Virus record (IMG/VR): IMGVR_UViG_3300005043_000007
Location: 1-36,737 of that record
Length of the DNA stretch: 36,737 nucleotides
Strand: one strand, 5' to 3'
DNA from: a virus
Below, piece after piece: positions 1-5,826 of this stretch. Positions within the stretch are counted from its first letter, which is position 1, and the number at the start of each line of letters is the position of its first letter. Below the pieces are notes generated by a model. It was not told where the DNA came from. It was given only the letters and a program-made list of their open reading frames with translations, and did not search any database. Position numbers and translations under genes: made by a program.

Positions 1-557
1 AGCGTTCCTGTACGACGTAGGGCTAGTATCTTCCTGCCTGTTGTCTCAGAAATTGTAACATCTACAGGATCAAAATTGTTAGATGACACGACTTCAAAAC
101 TGTTAGTGTTCCTAGAGTAAAGCATTCCCCATCTAGTACCAGACCCAAACCCACCGGAGATCAAACGCTGCTCAGCCGTGGCGTCGTCAAAGTCCAACGC
201 CATAAAGATCGTATTATCGCCATTAGGTATTAAGAAGGAATTACCGTTTAATATACTCATGAATGACAAAGAGCCATCAAAATCTAGGCAATTCAGGCCG
301 TTGAATGTTCTTGTGTTTGTAATGGGTTTATTCGAAGCGCCTGCCTGAACACCATGATTAAGAAAACCAGTTGTATCGTCTATTTGTGAGGCTGCGTTTG
401 CCACATGACTGATAACAGCATCACCCAGCGATGCATCGAGTGATATTGTAAGACCTGGTACATCCTCAATGGCGAAAGGCGCATCATCGCCGGCTGTTCT
501 AACCAAAGGCCGCGATAATGGTCTAGATAATGGTCTGACTAACGCTCTTGAGGTCAT
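1..557 (-). CDS. LamG/concanavalin-like virion protein, 3' end cut off by the window
   Basis: The first 185 codons are readable. The start ATG (555-557) shares one base with the stop of the upstream gene (TAATG). The N-terminus has a short Arg/Pro/Leu repeat (RPLSRPLSRPLVR, about residues 8-20). A beta-rich region follows, with features of concanavalin-A-like/LamG jelly-roll domains: VPGLTISLDAS, LNCLDFDGS, DNTIFMALDF, WGMLYSRNTN and a final KILALRRTGT. In such domains the last strand is normally followed by a second half (ligand loop and closing strands), which is missing here, so the protein continues beyond position 1. Phage proteins of this kind are usually tail fibres, spikes or head decorations that bind surface glycans. 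The fold is a pattern judgement; the exact role is unknown. Confidence 0.6.
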   Translation of the reverse strand, partial: MTSRALVRPLSRPLSRPLVRTAGDDAPFAIEDVPGLTISLDASLGDAVISHVANAASQIDDTTGFLNHGVQAGASNKPITNTRTFNGLNCLDFDGSLSFMSILNGNSFLIPNGDNTIFMALDFDDATAEQRLISGGFGSGTRWGMLYSRNTNSFEVVSSNNFDPVDVTISETTGRKILALRRTGT

Positions 558-898
558 TACGCCGCCACATCTTCACTAATAATTTGATTGTGTGGGTTCT
601 CGACGAACACTTGGCTGTCACCGGCCGCGCCGTCAACTGTGCGACGAGCGCGCCATTTCTGCGATACGTAGATATCTGCAGGGGTTTCATCTGTGAAACT
701 GTGTAAGATCTCGAAGTCTTCGGCCGCGTCTGACTTGCCTTCAATGACAACCGTGTCACCGGCGGCGATGTCAATGCTTAGTCGAAGCGGAATGTCTCGC
801 TTGAGCCATCCCGCTTTCATTGTCTGTGTTAGGCCAGTGTCAGAAGGGGAAGCGGTCGGATTTGCCGTATCCAAAACCTTGATTGAAAAGTCGGGCAT
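557..898 (-). CDS. Small conserved phage protein, probably virion-associated
   Basis: 113 residues, ATG at 898 preceded by a GAGGA ribosome binding site about 8 bases upstream. The protein is acidic and beta-rich (KVLDTANPTASPSDTG, RLSIDIAAGDTVVIEGKSD, FEILHSFTDETPADIYVSQKWRARRT). This resembles the small beta-sandwich proteins that phages encode beside decoration or fibre genes. Its stop overlaps the start of the LamG-like gene by one base, so the two are probably translationally coupled and made in similar amounts. A 39-base gap separates it from the replication genes upstream; I see no obvious terminator there. I do not recognise a named family. Confidence 0.7.
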   Translation of the reverse strand: MPDFSIKVLDTANPTASPSDTGLTQTMKAGWLKRDIPLRLSIDIAAGDTVVIEGKSDAAEDFEILHSFTDETPADIYVSQKWRARRTVDGAAGDSQVFVENPHNQIISEDVAA

Positions 899-937
899 GA
901 TATAAATCCTCGGGTTCGTTTTGCAAAACTGAGGATA

Positions 938-1351
938 TCATATCATAGCGGTTGGTGATTTGACAACCTTGACCTCGATATCGTGACAAGCGAGCATCAA
1001 TTTCGCCTTTAATTTGAAGATGGCCGTGCTGACGCCTTTGAAGTCTTCGATGGTGGTGAAGTGGCCGTCGCCGAATTGAAGTGGTTGTCCATTCACGCCG
1101 GTCGGATTGACCTCATACACAAAATCAGCAATGTATCGACAGATCAATTGATCGTTCACCTTGAGATCAAACGATACTTGCGTCCGAAGGTTACGGATGA
1201 GGCCTCTCCTCTCCTGATCCTTGAGGAAGATATAGCGGTCTCGTTCGCCAATGCTGTCAAACATGATCTTCATGTACTCGACGCGCTTGTTCCCGTATTT
1301 AGATTTACGCGCTATCTTTGGGGCTTTGTTGTGTTTGGGGATAAATACCAT
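938..1351 (-). CDS. DUF1064-family PD-(D/E)XK-type nuclease
   Basis: 137 residues. The layout matches DUF1064 phage proteins: basic N-terminus with KYGNKRVEYM, then FDSIGERDRYIFLKDQERRGLI (E36), LRTQVSFDL, YIADFVYE (D76), TIEDFKG (E102, K105) and a helical FKLKAKLML. The E...D...ExK arrangement is that of PD-(D/E)XK nucleases. Members of this family sit in phage replication regions and are suspected of acting on DNA intermediates or branched DNA, but I know of no firm biochemical role. AAGGAG lies 9 bases before the ATG, and the start overlaps the previous stop by one base (TAATG). Family call is confident; function is inferred. Confidence 0.8.
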   Translation of the reverse strand: MVFIPKHNKAPKIARKSKYGNKRVEYMKIMFDSIGERDRYIFLKDQERRGLIRNLRTQVSFDLKVNDQLICRYIADFVYEVNPTGVNGQPLQFGDGHFTTIEDFKGVSTAIFKLKAKLMLACHDIEVKVVKSPTAMI

Positions 1352-1536
1352 TATTTGTTTCTCCTTCTTGCTTTGCCTGCGGCTTTGTTTTTCTTTCTGC
1401 GCTTGGTTTTCTTGTTCTCCGATAATGTCGACCGGGGCTTAACATCATGGCGAGGACGAGGAACAGCAATAGGCGTCAACATCGCGCTCATAAATCCGGC
1501 CAATCCTACAGCTTCTATCAATCTTTTATCCATCAT
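1351..1536 (-). CDS. Tiny protein with hydrophobic N-terminus and strongly basic tail
   Basis: 61 residues from MMDKRL. I chose this start because GGAG lies 5 bases before it and it overlaps the previous stop as ATGA; an in-frame ATG nine codons earlier has no such site. Residues 4-23 are mildly hydrophobic (IEAVGLAGFMSAMLTPIAV) and could form a short membrane segment. The last 25 residues are almost all Lys/Arg/Asn (KKTKRRKKNKAAGKARRR), a nucleic-acid or membrane-surface binding tail. It sits between another tiny membrane protein and the DUF1064 gene, coupled to both by overlapping stop/start codons. Function unknown. Confidence 0.55.
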   Translation of the reverse strand: MMDKRLIEAVGLAGFMSAMLTPIAVPRPRHDVKPRSTLSENKKTKRRKKNKAAGKARRRNK

Positions 1537-1712
1537 TCGATCTCCGCATCTACGCCGTTGCATTCATCATACGACGCCGCATAACTGTGGTCATCGCCGC
1601 AATAAACCATATTGTAATTCGGGTTGATCTTGAGATAAACACACGCAGACCCGAAGACGAACAATCCAGCGACCACGAACCAGCCGGTTATTCTGTATAT
1701 TTTATCTCGCAT
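1533..1712 (-). CDS. Small single-TM membrane protein, 59 aa
   Basis: Read directly from the minus strand: ATG at 1710-1712, TGA at 1533-1535. The N-terminal part (MRDKIYRITGWFVVAGLFV..) has a positive start and a hydrophobic segment at about residues 8-27. A polar part follows with two cysteines (YCGDD... and DECNGVD). It begins inside the last codons of the upstream gene (11-base overlap) and its TGA overlaps the next ATG (ATGA). The topology suggests an inner-membrane protein with a small periplasmic domain that could be disulphide-bonded. No recognisable lipobox. Function unknown. Confidence 0.55.
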   Translation of the reverse strand: MRDKIYRITGWFVVAGLFVFGSACVYLKINPNYNMVYCGDDHSYAASYDECNGVDAEIE

Positions 1713-2169
1713 CTATTTCTCCATATGAAAACTTGGTGCTTTTGATTTTGTTTGGGTGTAAATGTTCTGTTGTCAGCTCTTTAGGCACAAGCACGTGTGT
1801 GTCTAGTAGTGCTAGAGCTTGTTCTGCTGTGTATCCATCATCGTTCCTCATCCTTAATCCGTATGATGTTGCTGGCTGCATTCCTCCTTTCGGGTTCGTG
1901 TAGAATTTTAAAGCTGCCTTTAGTTTATCTGTTGGGCTACATTCCATTTCTACAGTCTCCGTTATCATTGCTTTGTATGGGTCTACAATATCCTGTGTTG
2001 ATTGATAATGCTTTGTTACATTGTCACAATCCTTATCTTGACCCTCTATATCTCTGATGATACCACCAGCAAGATCTTCGATCTCTTCCAACACAACACC
2101 GCACACAAGCCCGTTGGTTAGCATCTGTATCCTCTTTAAATCCTCGATAACTACCCGATCTATGCTCAT
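1702..2169 (-). CDS. Hypothetical protein of the leftward early operon
   Basis: 155 residues; AGGAG stands 8 bases before the ATG at 2169. The first third is helical with acidic patches (VVIEDLKRIQMLT, LEEIEDLAGGIIRDIEGQDKDCDN). The C-terminal part reads NDDGYTAEQALALLDTHVLVPKELTTEHLHPNKI. No catalytic motif or known domain is evident. It lies between a 50-residue gene and a membrane protein gene, all in one tight operon with the replication proteins, so an early role is likely. I cannot name a function. Confidence 0.65.
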   Translation of the reverse strand: MSIDRVVIEDLKRIQMLTNGLVCGVVLEEIEDLAGGIIRDIEGQDKDCDNVTKHYQSTQDIVDPYKAMITETVEMECSPTDKLKAALKFYTNPKGGMQPATSYGLRMRNDDGYTAEQALALLDTHVLVPKELTTEHLHPNKIKSTKFSYGEIDAR

Positions 2170-2220
2170 TCCGTAATCTCCTCATGTTTTGGTTGTGGAA
2201 TATATTCCTCATAAATAAAT

Positions 2221-2373
2221 TCATCTGTGTTTATTTTTACTCATAATTCTTTTCATAAACCTGTCCCAACGGATCTTTCGATCTTCTTCAAAAATATCTT
2301 TATGGGGTACTTCCCGGATATGAACGCCGCGCTCTTCTGCAAGCCTTTTTCTGATCTGATGTAAAAGTTCCAT
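2221..2373 (-). CDS. Tiny charged protein, 50 aa
   Basis: Read directly from the minus strand. ATG at 2371-2373 overlaps the upstream TAA by one base (TAATG), with GGAAGG a few bases before it inside the upstream gene. The product starts MELLHQIRKRLAEERG, continues HIREVPHKDIFEEDRKIRWDRFMKRIM and ends SKNKHR. It is highly charged and helical, with no cysteines and no membrane segment. An open frame without a start codon follows directly downstream in the +1 register and ends by overlapping the next gene (see findings). Function unknown. Confidence 0.55.
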   Translation of the reverse strand: MELLHQIRKRLAEERGVHIREVPHKDIFEEDRKIRWDRFMKRIMSKNKHR

Positions 2374-3002
2374 TAGTTACCTTCTTCCTTTTCCATATCT
2401 AATAGGGCAGGACTTTCGACTGTAATTAATATTTCTTCTCCGACTTGTTCTGTGTCGACTAAAGATGTTTCACCGCTCACCCCCGCATCAATCGCACACT
2501 GAACTATCCTCTTATCTTCTTTGATTAAAGACTTACGAACTAGTTCTTTGAGCTTCTTGCATTCTATATTGAAATCACCACGCTTTTTATGCTCTTGCTC
2601 ATTGTATTTGTCGATCACATCTTTCGCATCAGAGAACACAGGGAAAGCATTTCGCTCTTGCCACTTCTGCGCCGCTACAAATTCCGCTTCTGATATTCTT
2701 GGGGCTTCTGGGTTTAATATTTCTATGATGTTCTTAGGCGTGGGAAAGTCTTCGTGCTTGTCTGTGTATTTATCAAGCGCATAGATTATTTGTTCGATCG
2801 AGAACCTTCCGGCAAGTTTATATTCCCAAGCTTGCATTGTGACTTTTGGATCATATTTCTGTCCATAAGCTTTTTGCATTTCCATGATAGGGAATGTAAT
2901 CGCTGCTATCATCTTCTTTTCATCATTCGACCACTGGCGTCTCTGCCCATTCTCTGAATTTATCTCTGGTTCTGTCTGTGTCGTTACGTCCTGTGTGGTC
3001 AT
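2373..3002 (-). CDS. Probable replicative helicase loader-like replication protein
   Basis: 209 residues. The core resembles phage helicase-loader and replisome-organiser accessory proteins: a helical domain with VTMQAWEYKLAGRFSIEQIIYALDKY, then EDFPTPKNIIEILNPEAPRISEAEFVAAQKWQERN and a charged helical tail. That pattern ('W...L..fs.eqi..Al..y......P.p..Ii.il') is typical of proteins that bring host DnaB to a phage origin. There is no Walker A motif, so it is not a DnaC-type ATPase. GGAAGG lies 8 bases before the ATG. The gene starts 80 bases inside the DUF1376 gene, an unusually long overlap. The call rests on pattern and on its DUF1376 partner. Confidence 0.55.
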   Translation of the reverse strand: MTTQDVTTQTEPEINSENGQRRQWSNDEKKMIAAITFPIMEMQKAYGQKYDPKVTMQAWEYKLAGRFSIEQIIYALDKYTDKHEDFPTPKNIIEILNPEAPRISEAEFVAAQKWQERNAFPVFSDAKDVIDKYNEQEHKKRGDFNIECKKLKELVRKSLIKEDKRIVQCAIDAGVSGETSLVDTEQVGEEILITVESPALLDMEKEEGN

Positions 3003-3726
3003 TATATTTGCCTTCCATTAATTTTATAAAGCTCGATTCCCTCAAAATAAAATCGAAGTCAGCTTTCCACCCTCGATCGTTGTCACCTCTGCAGAAGGAA
3101 GATGCTTCCAAAAGAGATAGTGCGTGTTTCCAACCATCTAGACCTTCGCAGTCCTTCAGCCGTGCGTTTAAGTTCTTCTTTCGTGTATCAGAAAGCTTTT
3201 GCACAACAGCGAGACCAATTTTATCCGCTGTATCGTTGTAAAGTTCGACGGCTTTTTGTAGTTCCCCCCTCTTCTCTTTCTTATATCCTGTCTTATCCTT
3301 TCCTTTCCTTTCCTCTCCTGTAGCATCGGGAAGCATTGCATCCGGCATGCTGGAAGCATTTTCTTGTTTATTATCAGGCTCTTGCGACCACCTCTTTTTC
3401 GCTGCACTTTTTGCTATACGGGTTCTTTTCCTTGATTTGGCGTCTTGTTCATCCAATCTTTCGTTACAAGTCTTGTGATAATACAGCCCATCTTTGAGCA
3501 TAAAGAATGCATCAAGTATGCTGGAAGCATTTTCTTCAATGATTTCAACAGGACAACCCGCTATTCTTGCGAGTGCGCCATTGTTTTCAGGTAGAGGCGC
3601 TCTCGTTTCCATATAATGATCGATTAAACGGCGATAAATCCCGTCTTGTTCCGGTGACAAGTGCATCGTCTTCGATTTGAAGCGCGCAGGATACCACGGA
3701 AACCAATATTCAAAAGGATCAGTCAT
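2923..3726 (-). CDS. DUF1376 (YdaU-like) phage replication protein
   Basis: 267 residues from MTDPFEYWFPWYPARF. The start at 3726 has GAGGG about 9 bases upstream; a longer in-frame start ten codons earlier lies inside the RHH gene and is less likely. Residues 1-75 are a classic DUF1376 domain: YWFPWYPARFKSKTMHLS, EQDGIYRRLIDHYMETRAPLP, ARIAGCPVEII, ILDAFFMLKDGLYYHKTCNERL. A basic linker (KSRKRTRIAKSAAKKRW) precedes a C-terminal helical region with GWKHALSLLEAS and KADFDFILRESSFIKLMEGKY, similar to primosomal/replisome organiser proteins. It probably recognises the phage origin and recruits the loader encoded next. The last 27 codons overlap the loader gene. Confidence 0.8.
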   Translation of the reverse strand: MTDPFEYWFPWYPARFKSKTMHLSPEQDGIYRRLIDHYMETRAPLPENNGALARIAGCPVEIIEENASSILDAFFMLKDGLYYHKTCNERLDEQDAKSRKRTRIAKSAAKKRWSQEPDNKQENASSMPDAMLPDATGEERKGKDKTGYKKEKRGELQKAVELYNDTADKIGLAVVQKLSDTRKKNLNARLKDCEGLDGWKHALSLLEASSFCRGDNDRGWKADFDFILRESSFIKLMEGKYNDHTGRNDTDRTRDKFREWAETPVVE

Positions 3727-3877
3727 TCGTTTCGTCCCTCGCCATAGCTCTTTCAAGCTCTACGCCGGCTTGTTTAATAACAGAACGGCCTTCCCTCTTG
3801 GCTTTTTTAGTCAACCAAATATTCGTTAACTCCCTGACTTCATAGTTCCGAAGAACTCTATTTTCTTCATCCGGCAT
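3719..3877 (-). CDS. Arc-like ribbon-helix-helix protein, candidate regulator of the divergent region
   Basis: 52 residues, read directly from the minus strand, with AAGGA upstream of ATG 3875-3877. After a short polar start comes a possible beta strand (RVLRNYEVREL), a first helix (TNIWLTKKAKREG), the turn residues GRS, and a second helix (VIKQAGVELERAM). This order and the GRS turn match Arc/MetJ-type RHH repressors, which bind palindromic operators as dimers of dimers. It is the first gene of the leftward operon and lies about 60 bases from a 38-bp palindrome that carries both divergent -35 boxes. Autoregulation and control of the rightward arm is a natural inference. Its stop overlaps the DUF1376 start by 8 bases. 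Confidence 0.55.
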   Translation of the reverse strand: MPDEENRVLRNYEVRELTNIWLTKKAKREGRSVIKQAGVELERAMARDETND

Positions 3878-3916
3878 AATACTTTTCCTTTTATGGTTAT
3901 TTTTAACATTATCTTA

Positions 3917-3946
3917 ATAATTGCATGGGATATTGATCTATGTCAA
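3917..3946 (-). promoter_or_regulatory. Leftward early promoter candidate
   Basis: On the minus strand TTGACA (3941-3946) is followed by an 18-base spacer and AATTAT (3917-3922), preceded by TGC as an extended -10. The start site would fall near 3910, giving a leader of about 30 bases before the RHH gene at 3877. The -35 box forms one outer end of the palindrome at 3940-3977. Confidence 0.5.
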
Positions 3947-3977
3947 CATTAATATAATATTATAATAGTATTGACAT
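3940..3977. promoter_or_regulatory. 38-bp imperfect palindrome, candidate operator between divergent promoters
   Basis: The two ends are ATGTCAA (3940-3946) and TTGACAT (3971-3977), perfect reverse complements. The centre TATAATATTATA (3953-3964) is itself palindromic. By eye 32 of 38 positions are symmetric. Each arm contains an outward-facing TTGACA, so a protein bound here would cover the -35 box of both the leftward and rightward promoters. Extra ATGTT/AACAT half sites occur around it (3905-3910, 3976-3980, 3987-3991). The adjacent gene encodes an RHH protein. Confidence 0.65.
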
Positions 3978-3999
3978 GTTGTTTTGATGTTGTTAAAAA
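3971..3999 (+). promoter_or_regulatory. Rightward early promoter candidate
   Basis: TTGACA (3971-3976), 17-base spacer, TAAAAA (3994-3999). The -35 is perfect, the -10 is weak. The predicted start near 4006 is only a few bases before the ATG of the 34-codon gene at 4011, so either that gene is leaderless, or it is not translated from this transcript and 4102 is the first gene. The spacer sequence resembles that of the promoter at 5796. Confidence 0.45.
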
Positions 4000-4010
4000 G
4001 GAATTACAAG

Positions 4011-4115
4011 ATGCCTGAATTTGATTTGGAATTATGGATACTTGAATATAAATTAACTATAGCGACGGCGAATACAAACGCCGTAATAAAGGAATATAAA
4101 AATGGAAATAACTGA
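4011..4115 (+). CDS. Very small protein, 34 aa, first gene of the rightward arm
   Basis: Starts ATG at 4011 after AAGGA with 8-base spacing and ends TGA at 4113-4115, overlapping the next gene by 14 bases. The peptide begins MPEFDLELWILEYKLTIATA and ends KEYKNGNN; it is amphipathic with no recognisable motif. The good ribosome binding site supports it, but the proposed promoter would leave almost no leader, so it may not be expressed from that start site. Confidence 0.4.
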   Translation: MPEFDLELWILEYKLTIATANTNAVIKEYKNGNN

Positions 4116-4350
4116 AGAAGAGATTTTAAAAATGAGTGCCTTTGACCGCTTACGTCTAGCGCAATCATTATTAGACCCAACATTTGACGACGACGATGTT
4201 GATATGTACGCGGCCGACGCTTGTCTTGCTATAGATAAAGCAACAAGCAGACAGTTCGATGCTAATAATGAGGAAGAAGAGCGCGCCGGCAAGGTCAACG
4301 CTAAATGTATCGAGCAAGATAATGTTGCTTATCGTCAATCCGTTTTATAG
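4102..4350 (+). CDS. Small acidic early protein
   Basis: 82 residues, AAAGGA about 8 bases before the ATG. It begins MEITEEEILKMSAFDRLRLAQSLLDP, an amphipathic helix, followed by an Asp-rich stretch (FDDDDVDMYAADACLAIDKAT) and a charged tail with EEEERAGKVNAKC. There is no known domain. Small acidic early phage proteins often bind host regulators or enzymes, but nothing here identifies a target. Confidence 0.65.
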   Translation: MEITEEEILKMSAFDRLRLAQSLLDPTFDDDDVDMYAADACLAIDKATSRQFDANNEEEERAGKVNAKCIEQDNVAYRQSVL

Positions 4351-4362
4351 AAAGTTAAAATC

Positions 4363-4506
4363 ATGAGAAATCAAAAGTACAAAACCCGCGCCATGATGGA
4401 AAATGACCTGAAAGCCTATAAAAAACGCTTATTAAAAGCTGAATTGTTCTTCTGGTTAATTATAATCGTTAGTTTAACGTCTTTAATCGTGAAAATTATC
4501 ACATGA
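4363..4506 (+). CDS. Small membrane protein, 47 aa
   Basis: ATG at 4363, TGA at 4504-4506 overlapping the methyltransferase start (ATGA at 4503). The N-terminal 25 residues are basic (MRNQKYKTRAMMENDLKAYKKRLLK). Residues 28-46 are a clear hydrophobic segment (LFFWLIIIVSLTSLIVKII). This is a tail-anchored or single-pass inner-membrane topology with the N-terminus inside. AAGTTAAAA upstream is a weak ribosome binding site. Coupling to the methyltransferase gene is likely; function unknown. Confidence 0.5.
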   Translation: MRNQKYKTRAMMENDLKAYKKRLLKAELFFWLIIIVSLTSLIVKIIT

Positions 4507-5297
4507 GGGTTCTCGATTTATTCAGCGGTATAGGCGGCTTTTCTCTTGGGCTTGAACGCGCTGGAATGGAAACAGTGGCTTTTTGTGAGATAGAAGATTT
4601 CCCCCGGTCCGTACTAGCCAAACACTGGCCAGACGTTCCAATTTTTAGAGATGTTAGGAGTTTAGATTATGACGGAACAGTTGACCTTATTTGCGGGGGA
4701 TTCCCTTGTCAGCCATTCAGTGTTGCCGGGCAGCGAAAAGGCGCAGATGATGACCGCCACCTCTGGCCAGCTATGTTTGGCCTCATCAAGAAATACAAGC
4801 CGCGTTGGGTTATTGGAGAAAATGTTGCTGGTTTCGTCAGCATGGCGCTCGACGACGTGCTTACTGACTTGGAGGGTGAGGGTTACAGATGCCAATCATT
4901 TATTATTCCAGCTTGCGCCGTCAACGCCCCTCATAGAAGGGACAGAGTTTGGATTGTGGCACACGCCGAAAGCTCTAATGATAGAGGAGGATCCGGAGAG
5001 TTTTATAAAAAGAATGGGGGACAGATCGGACAAATGCGCGCCAAATCTAGCAGTTCAAGTCAAGCACAAACGTCTCTGGCCGACCCCGAGAGTATTTATG
5101 CACAAGGACAGCACAACAGACAGGGGGAAAGGGAATTTAGGGGAAGTAGTTGGTGGGAAATTGAACCCGATGTGGGTCGAGTGGCTAATGGGGTTCCCAG
5201 AAGGGTGGACAGACTTAAATCACTCGGAAACGCAGTCGTCCCGCAAATACCCGAAATTTTAGGTCTGGCAATAATGGAAATAGAAAATGAAAAGTAA
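4503..5297 (+). CDS. dcm-like: DNA (cytosine-5) methyltransferase
   Basis: 264 residues with the full C5-MTase motif set: motif I DLFSGIGGFSLGLE (residues 5-18, SAM binding), motif IV GGFPCQPFS with catalytic Cys69, motif VI GENV (106-109), motif VIII APHRRDRVWIVA (142-153), and motifs IX/X as VDRLKSLGNAVVPQIPEI (235-252). It methylates cytosine in double-stranded DNA, probably protecting phage DNA from host restriction; no cognate endonuclease is nearby. The target-recognition part (about 155-218) is short and low in complexity (Ser/Gln/Gly-rich), which is odd. That same stretch of DNA is also read in the +1 frame by a 197-codon ORF with its own ribosome binding site. The 3' end overlaps the adenine-type methyltransferase by 11 bases. 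Confidence 0.92.
   Translation: MRVLDLFSGIGGFSLGLERAGMETVAFCEIEDFPRSVLAKHWPDVPIFRDVRSLDYDGTVDLICGGFPCQPFSVAGQRKGADDDRHLWPAMFGLIKKYKPRWVIGENVAGFVSMALDDVLTDLEGEGYRCQSFIIPACAVNAPHRRDRVWIVAHAESSNDRGGSGEFYKKNGGQIGQMRAKSSSSSQAQTSLADPESIYAQGQHNRQGEREFRGSSWWEIEPDVGRVANGVPRRVDRLKSLGNAVVPQIPEILGLAIMEIENEK
4669..5262 (+). CDS. Overprinted protein, 197 aa, nested in the +1 frame of the cytosine methyltransferase gene
   Basis: A 594-base open frame lies entirely inside the methyltransferase gene. Its ATG (4669) is preceded by AGGAG (4656-4660) with 8-base spacing, as good as any start in the window. The product starts MTEQLTLFAGDSLVSHSVLP, continues with SAWRSTTCLLTWRVRV, FQLAPSTPL and EFGLWHTPKALM, then RLWPTPRVF. 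It ends with GKLNPMWVEWLMGFPEGWTDL and a short tail. I recall this C-terminal LNPxWVEWLMGFPxGWTDL signature and the LFAGDS...LWPTP pattern from many phage and prophage proteins annotated separately or as methyltransferase parts. If so, two conserved proteins share this DNA. Function unknown; it could be a specificity or accessory partner of the enzyme. Not verified by search. Confidence 0.7.
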   Translation: MTEQLTLFAGDSLVSHSVLPGSEKAQMMTATSGQLCLASSRNTSRVGLLEKMLLVSSAWRSTTCLLTWRVRVTDANHLLFQLAPSTPLIEGTEFGLWHTPKALMIEEDPESFIKRMGDRSDKCAPNLAVQVKHKRLWPTPRVFMHKDSTTDRGKGNLGEVVGGKLNPMWVEWLMGFPEGWTDLNHSETQSSRKYPKF

Positions 5298-5799
5298 AAT
5301 GCCGCCAATGGGATCAGGTCGCCCGAACAATTTCCAGACGAAAGATCCACATATAGCTCTTCCGCCTATACTCCAACATGTCACCAAGGAAAAGAAAATC
5401 TGGTGTTGTTCATCAGGAGAAGGACGCCTGGTCGATTATATTCGTGATGAAGGCTATGACGTCACCGGCACAGATATTTTAAATGGTTTCGACTTCCTTG
5501 ATTCTTTCGCAGAGATCCCCGACTTCGATATCATCATCGAAAACCCGCCCTATGACATAAAGGACAAATGGCTTCAGCGATGCTTTGATCTTGGAAAGCC
5601 CTTTGCTTTATTGTTACCGGCGGCCGCAATCGGAGAACAGAAACGCGTCGCTATGTATAAAAAGTATGGGATACAGATCATGCTTCCAACGGCTAGAACT
5701 CAATTTATCACCCCAAACGGAACAGAGGGCGGCGCATGGTTTTATTCGGCGTGGTTCTGCTGGAAATTATTACCGGAACAAATTTGTTTTGCTGATTGA
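5287..5799 (+). CDS. N6-adenine-type DNA methyltransferase, small
   Basis: 170 residues. The catalytic motif IV is IIENPPYD (NPPY at 86-89), typical of amino-methyltransferases acting on adenine N6. Motif I is degenerate: WCCSSGEGRLVDYI at 39-52, followed by an acidic second strand GTDILNGFDFLD. ALLLPAAAIGEQKR and FITPNGTEGGAWFYSAWFCWKL complete the fold. Its size and absence of a target-recognition domain fit the short phage MTase-like proteins that may act with little sequence specificity. It overlaps the cytosine methyltransferase by 11 bases, so the two modification genes are coupled. The stop codon lies within the -35 box of the next promoter. Confidence 0.75.
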   Translation: MKSKMPPMGSGRPNNFQTKDPHIALPPILQHVTKEKKIWCCSSGEGRLVDYIRDEGYDVTGTDILNGFDFLDSFAEIPDFDIIIENPPYDIKDKWLQRCFDLGKPFALLLPAAAIGEQKRVAMYKKYGIQIMLPTARTQFITPNGTEGGAWFYSAWFCWKLLPEQICFAD

Positions 5800-5826
5800 C
5801 ATTGTTTCAATGTTGTTTTAACATTG
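5796..5826 (+). promoter_or_regulatory. Second rightward promoter with operator-like inverted repeat
   Basis: TTGACA (5796-5801), 17-base spacer, TAACAT (5819-5824). The spacer and -10 are covered by the perfect inverted repeat CAATGTT-GTTTT-AACATTG (5808-5826). The first bases and the TGTTGTT core resemble the promoter at 3971, so both may answer to the same regulator. It would drive the leader peptide, recombination and later early genes; the start site would be near 5831. Confidence 0.55.

Noticed and set aside
1061-1627. Plus-strand open frame of 188 codons
   Set aside because: It runs antisense to the DUF1064 gene and two tiny genes that have good ribosome binding sites and coupled starts.
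2033-2224. Minus-strand open frame starting MNLFMRN
   Set aside because: Cys/Arg/Trp-rich shadow of the 155-aa gene with no supporting features.
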